Assembly: GCF_007833215.1 (NCBI RefSeq)
Contig: NZ_CP042239.1
Coordinates: 496,001 to 560,000, forward strand
Length of the DNA stretch: 64,000 nt
Direction of reading: 5' to 3'
From: Sphingomonas suaedae
GTDB lineage: Bacteria; Pseudomonadota; Alphaproteobacteria; Sphingomonadales; Sphingomonadaceae
The notes below the pieces were generated by a model. It saw only the letters and a program-made list of their open reading frames with translations, was not told where the DNA came from and did no database searches. Made by a program: the position numbers and the translations under genes. This document shows, piece by piece, positions 62,965 to 64,000 of this stretch; positions within the stretch are counted from its first letter, which is position 1; each line of letters opens with the position of its first letter.

Positions 62965-64000
62965 GTGCGTCATCGCTTCCTGTTGCTTGCTCCGCTCGTC
63001 CTGCTCGCCGGCCCGGTTGCCGCTGACGAGGGGATGTGGCTTCCCAGCCAGACCGAGGCGATCGGCGACAAGATGCGCGCGGCGGGCCTCGAGCTCGATC
63101 CGAAGACACTCGGCGACCTAAACCGTGCGCCGCTCAACGCGATCGTCTCGCTCGGCGGCTGTTCGGCGGCGTTCCTGAGCGACCAGGGGCTGATCGCGAC
63201 CAACCATCACTGCGTCTATGGCTCGATCCAGTATAACAGCTCGCCAGAGCATAATTATCTGCGCGACGGCTTTCTCGCGCGCACGCTGGGCGACGAACTG
63301 CCCGCTGCGCCGGGGAGCCGCGTCTATGTGATCGAGGATTTGCGCGACGTGACCGCCGATGTGCTGCGCGGTGCGACAAGATTGGTGGGCGAAGCGCGCA
63401 ACGGGCGGATCGAGACCAATCGCAAGGCGCTGATCGCCGCGTGCGAGAAAAAGCCCAATCGCCGCTGCGATGTGCGCGCCTATTTCGGCGGGAAGCAATA
63501 TTTCCTGCAACAGCAGCTGGAGATTCAGGACGTCCGGCTCGTCTACGCGCCCGCTGGCGGGGTCGGCAATTTCGGCGGCGAAATCGATAACTGGCAATGG
63601 CCGCGCCACACCGGCGATTTCGGCTTCTATCGCGCCTATGTCGCGCCCGACGGGTCGTCGGCACCTTATTCGAAGGACAATGTCCCCTTCAAGCCCAAGG
63701 CGTGGCTGCCGATTGCCAAGCAGGGGCTGAAGGAGGGCGATTTCATCATGGTCGCGGGTTTCCCCGGCACGACCGAGCGTCACCGCACCGGCGCCGAGAC
63801 GCGCTTCTATTTCGAAAATTTCTACCCGCTCCAGCAGCGGCTGCTCGCCGAATATTCGGACGCAATCACCGCCGCGACCGCATCCTCGCCCGAACTGGCG
63901 ATCCGCTATGCCTCGATCCTCAAGGGCGCGGACAACTACAAGAAGAAGATCCTCGGTCAGCTGGCAGGTGCAGAGGCAATCAGCCTGATCGATCGCAAGG
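62965..64000 (+). CDS. S46-family dipeptidyl-peptidase (DPP7/DPP11 type), 5' part
   Basis: The GTG start at 62965 (GAGG upstream) is followed by a signal peptide (cleavage near VAA), then DEGMWLPSQ, the usual S46 beginning. The catalytic His lies in LIATNHHCVYGSIQYN and the catalytic Asp in NFGGEIDNWQWPRHTGDF. The Ser lies in the C-terminal half beyond the window, so 345 codons of about 700 are present. S46 enzymes remove dipeptides from peptide N-termini in the periplasm. Confidence 0.9.
   Translation, partial: MRHRFLLLAPLVLLAGPVAADEGMWLPSQTEAIGDKMRAAGLELDPKTLGDLNRAPLNAIVSLGGCSAAFLSDQGLIATNHHCVYGSIQYNSSPEHNYLRDGFLARTLGDELPAAPGSRVYVIEDLRDVTADVLRGATRLVGEARNGRIETNRKALIAACEKKPNRRCDVRAYFGGKQYFLQQQLEIQDVRLVYAPAGGVGNFGGEIDNWQWPRHTGDFGFYRAYVAPDGSSAPYSKDNVPFKPKAWLPIAKQGLKEGDFIMVAGFPGTTERHRTGAETRFYFENFYPLQQRLLAEYSDAITAATASSPELAIRYASILKGADNYKKKILGQLAGAEAISLIDRK

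Overview
The window is GC-rich, densely packed DNA with many ATGA/GTGA gene overlaps. It carries several TonB-dependent receptors, FAD-dependent tryptophan-halogenase-like proteins beside a receptor, GH31/GH43 glycosidases, an Ohr/OhrR pair and a De Ley-Doudoroff galactose pathway. This combination points to an alphaproteobacterium of the Sphingomonas group. That assignment is inferred from gene content; no rRNA or complete tRNA gene is present.

Layout. (1) 1-6051 (minus): the first 2017 codons of a giant repeat protein with cadherin-like units, seven tandem 57-residue repeats and the start of an FG-GAP-type region. It runs off the left edge. (2) 6207-13171 (plus): an AraC-type regulator, then a tightly overlapping operon of a lasso-cyclase-like asparagine synthetase homologue, an HprK-like kinase, a PrtD-type type I secretion ATPase and an HlyD adaptor. 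A 59-codon ORF overlaps the start of the first enzyme. No lasso B1/B2 protein and no convincing precursor are visible. (3) 13674-16940: four overlapping genes (DUF4019-like, two unknowns, an HEXXH metallopeptidase-like protein) in a locally more AT-rich segment. (4) 17192-23104: a minus-strand operon of DUF305 protein, beta-propeller, ECF sigma and anti-sigma, divergent from a secreted alpha/beta hydrolase and a GMC oxidoreductase. Both directions carry the same promoter-like element. (5) 23144-27980: OhrR, an esterase and Ohr with recognisable operators, then a LysR regulator divergent from a CutA-like/SnoaL-like/SDR operon. (6) 28.0 kb: a tRNA-3'-end-like minihelix.

(7) 28200-50048 is a galactose/galactoside utilisation locus. 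It holds GH31, mutarotase, two GH43 enzymes, a TonB receptor with two halogenase-like flavoproteins, a binding-protein ABC sugar importer, galactose dehydrogenase, an SMP-30 lactonase, galactonate dehydratase, KDGal kinase, KDPGal aldolase and a DgoR-type GntR regulator. An AT-rich palindrome, ATTTAT-N3-ATAAAT, recurs in the promoter regions and is probably the shared operator. Galactose would be oxidised to galactonate and cleaved to pyruvate and glyceraldehyde-3-phosphate.

(8) 50234-51876: a methyltransferase divergent from an MmyB-like regulator whose C-terminus is frameshifted. (9) 52132-64000: a probable zinc-responsive region. It has two ZnuD-like receptors (one with a His/Cys-rich loop), a small membrane protein with His and CxxC, a DUF3299 protein, a LolD/FtsX-like ABC pair with a His-rich loop and a small secreted protein. 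PhoX-like, M19 dipeptidase and S46 peptidase genes follow. Similar AT-rich dyads, candidate Zur boxes, precede four of these transcription units.
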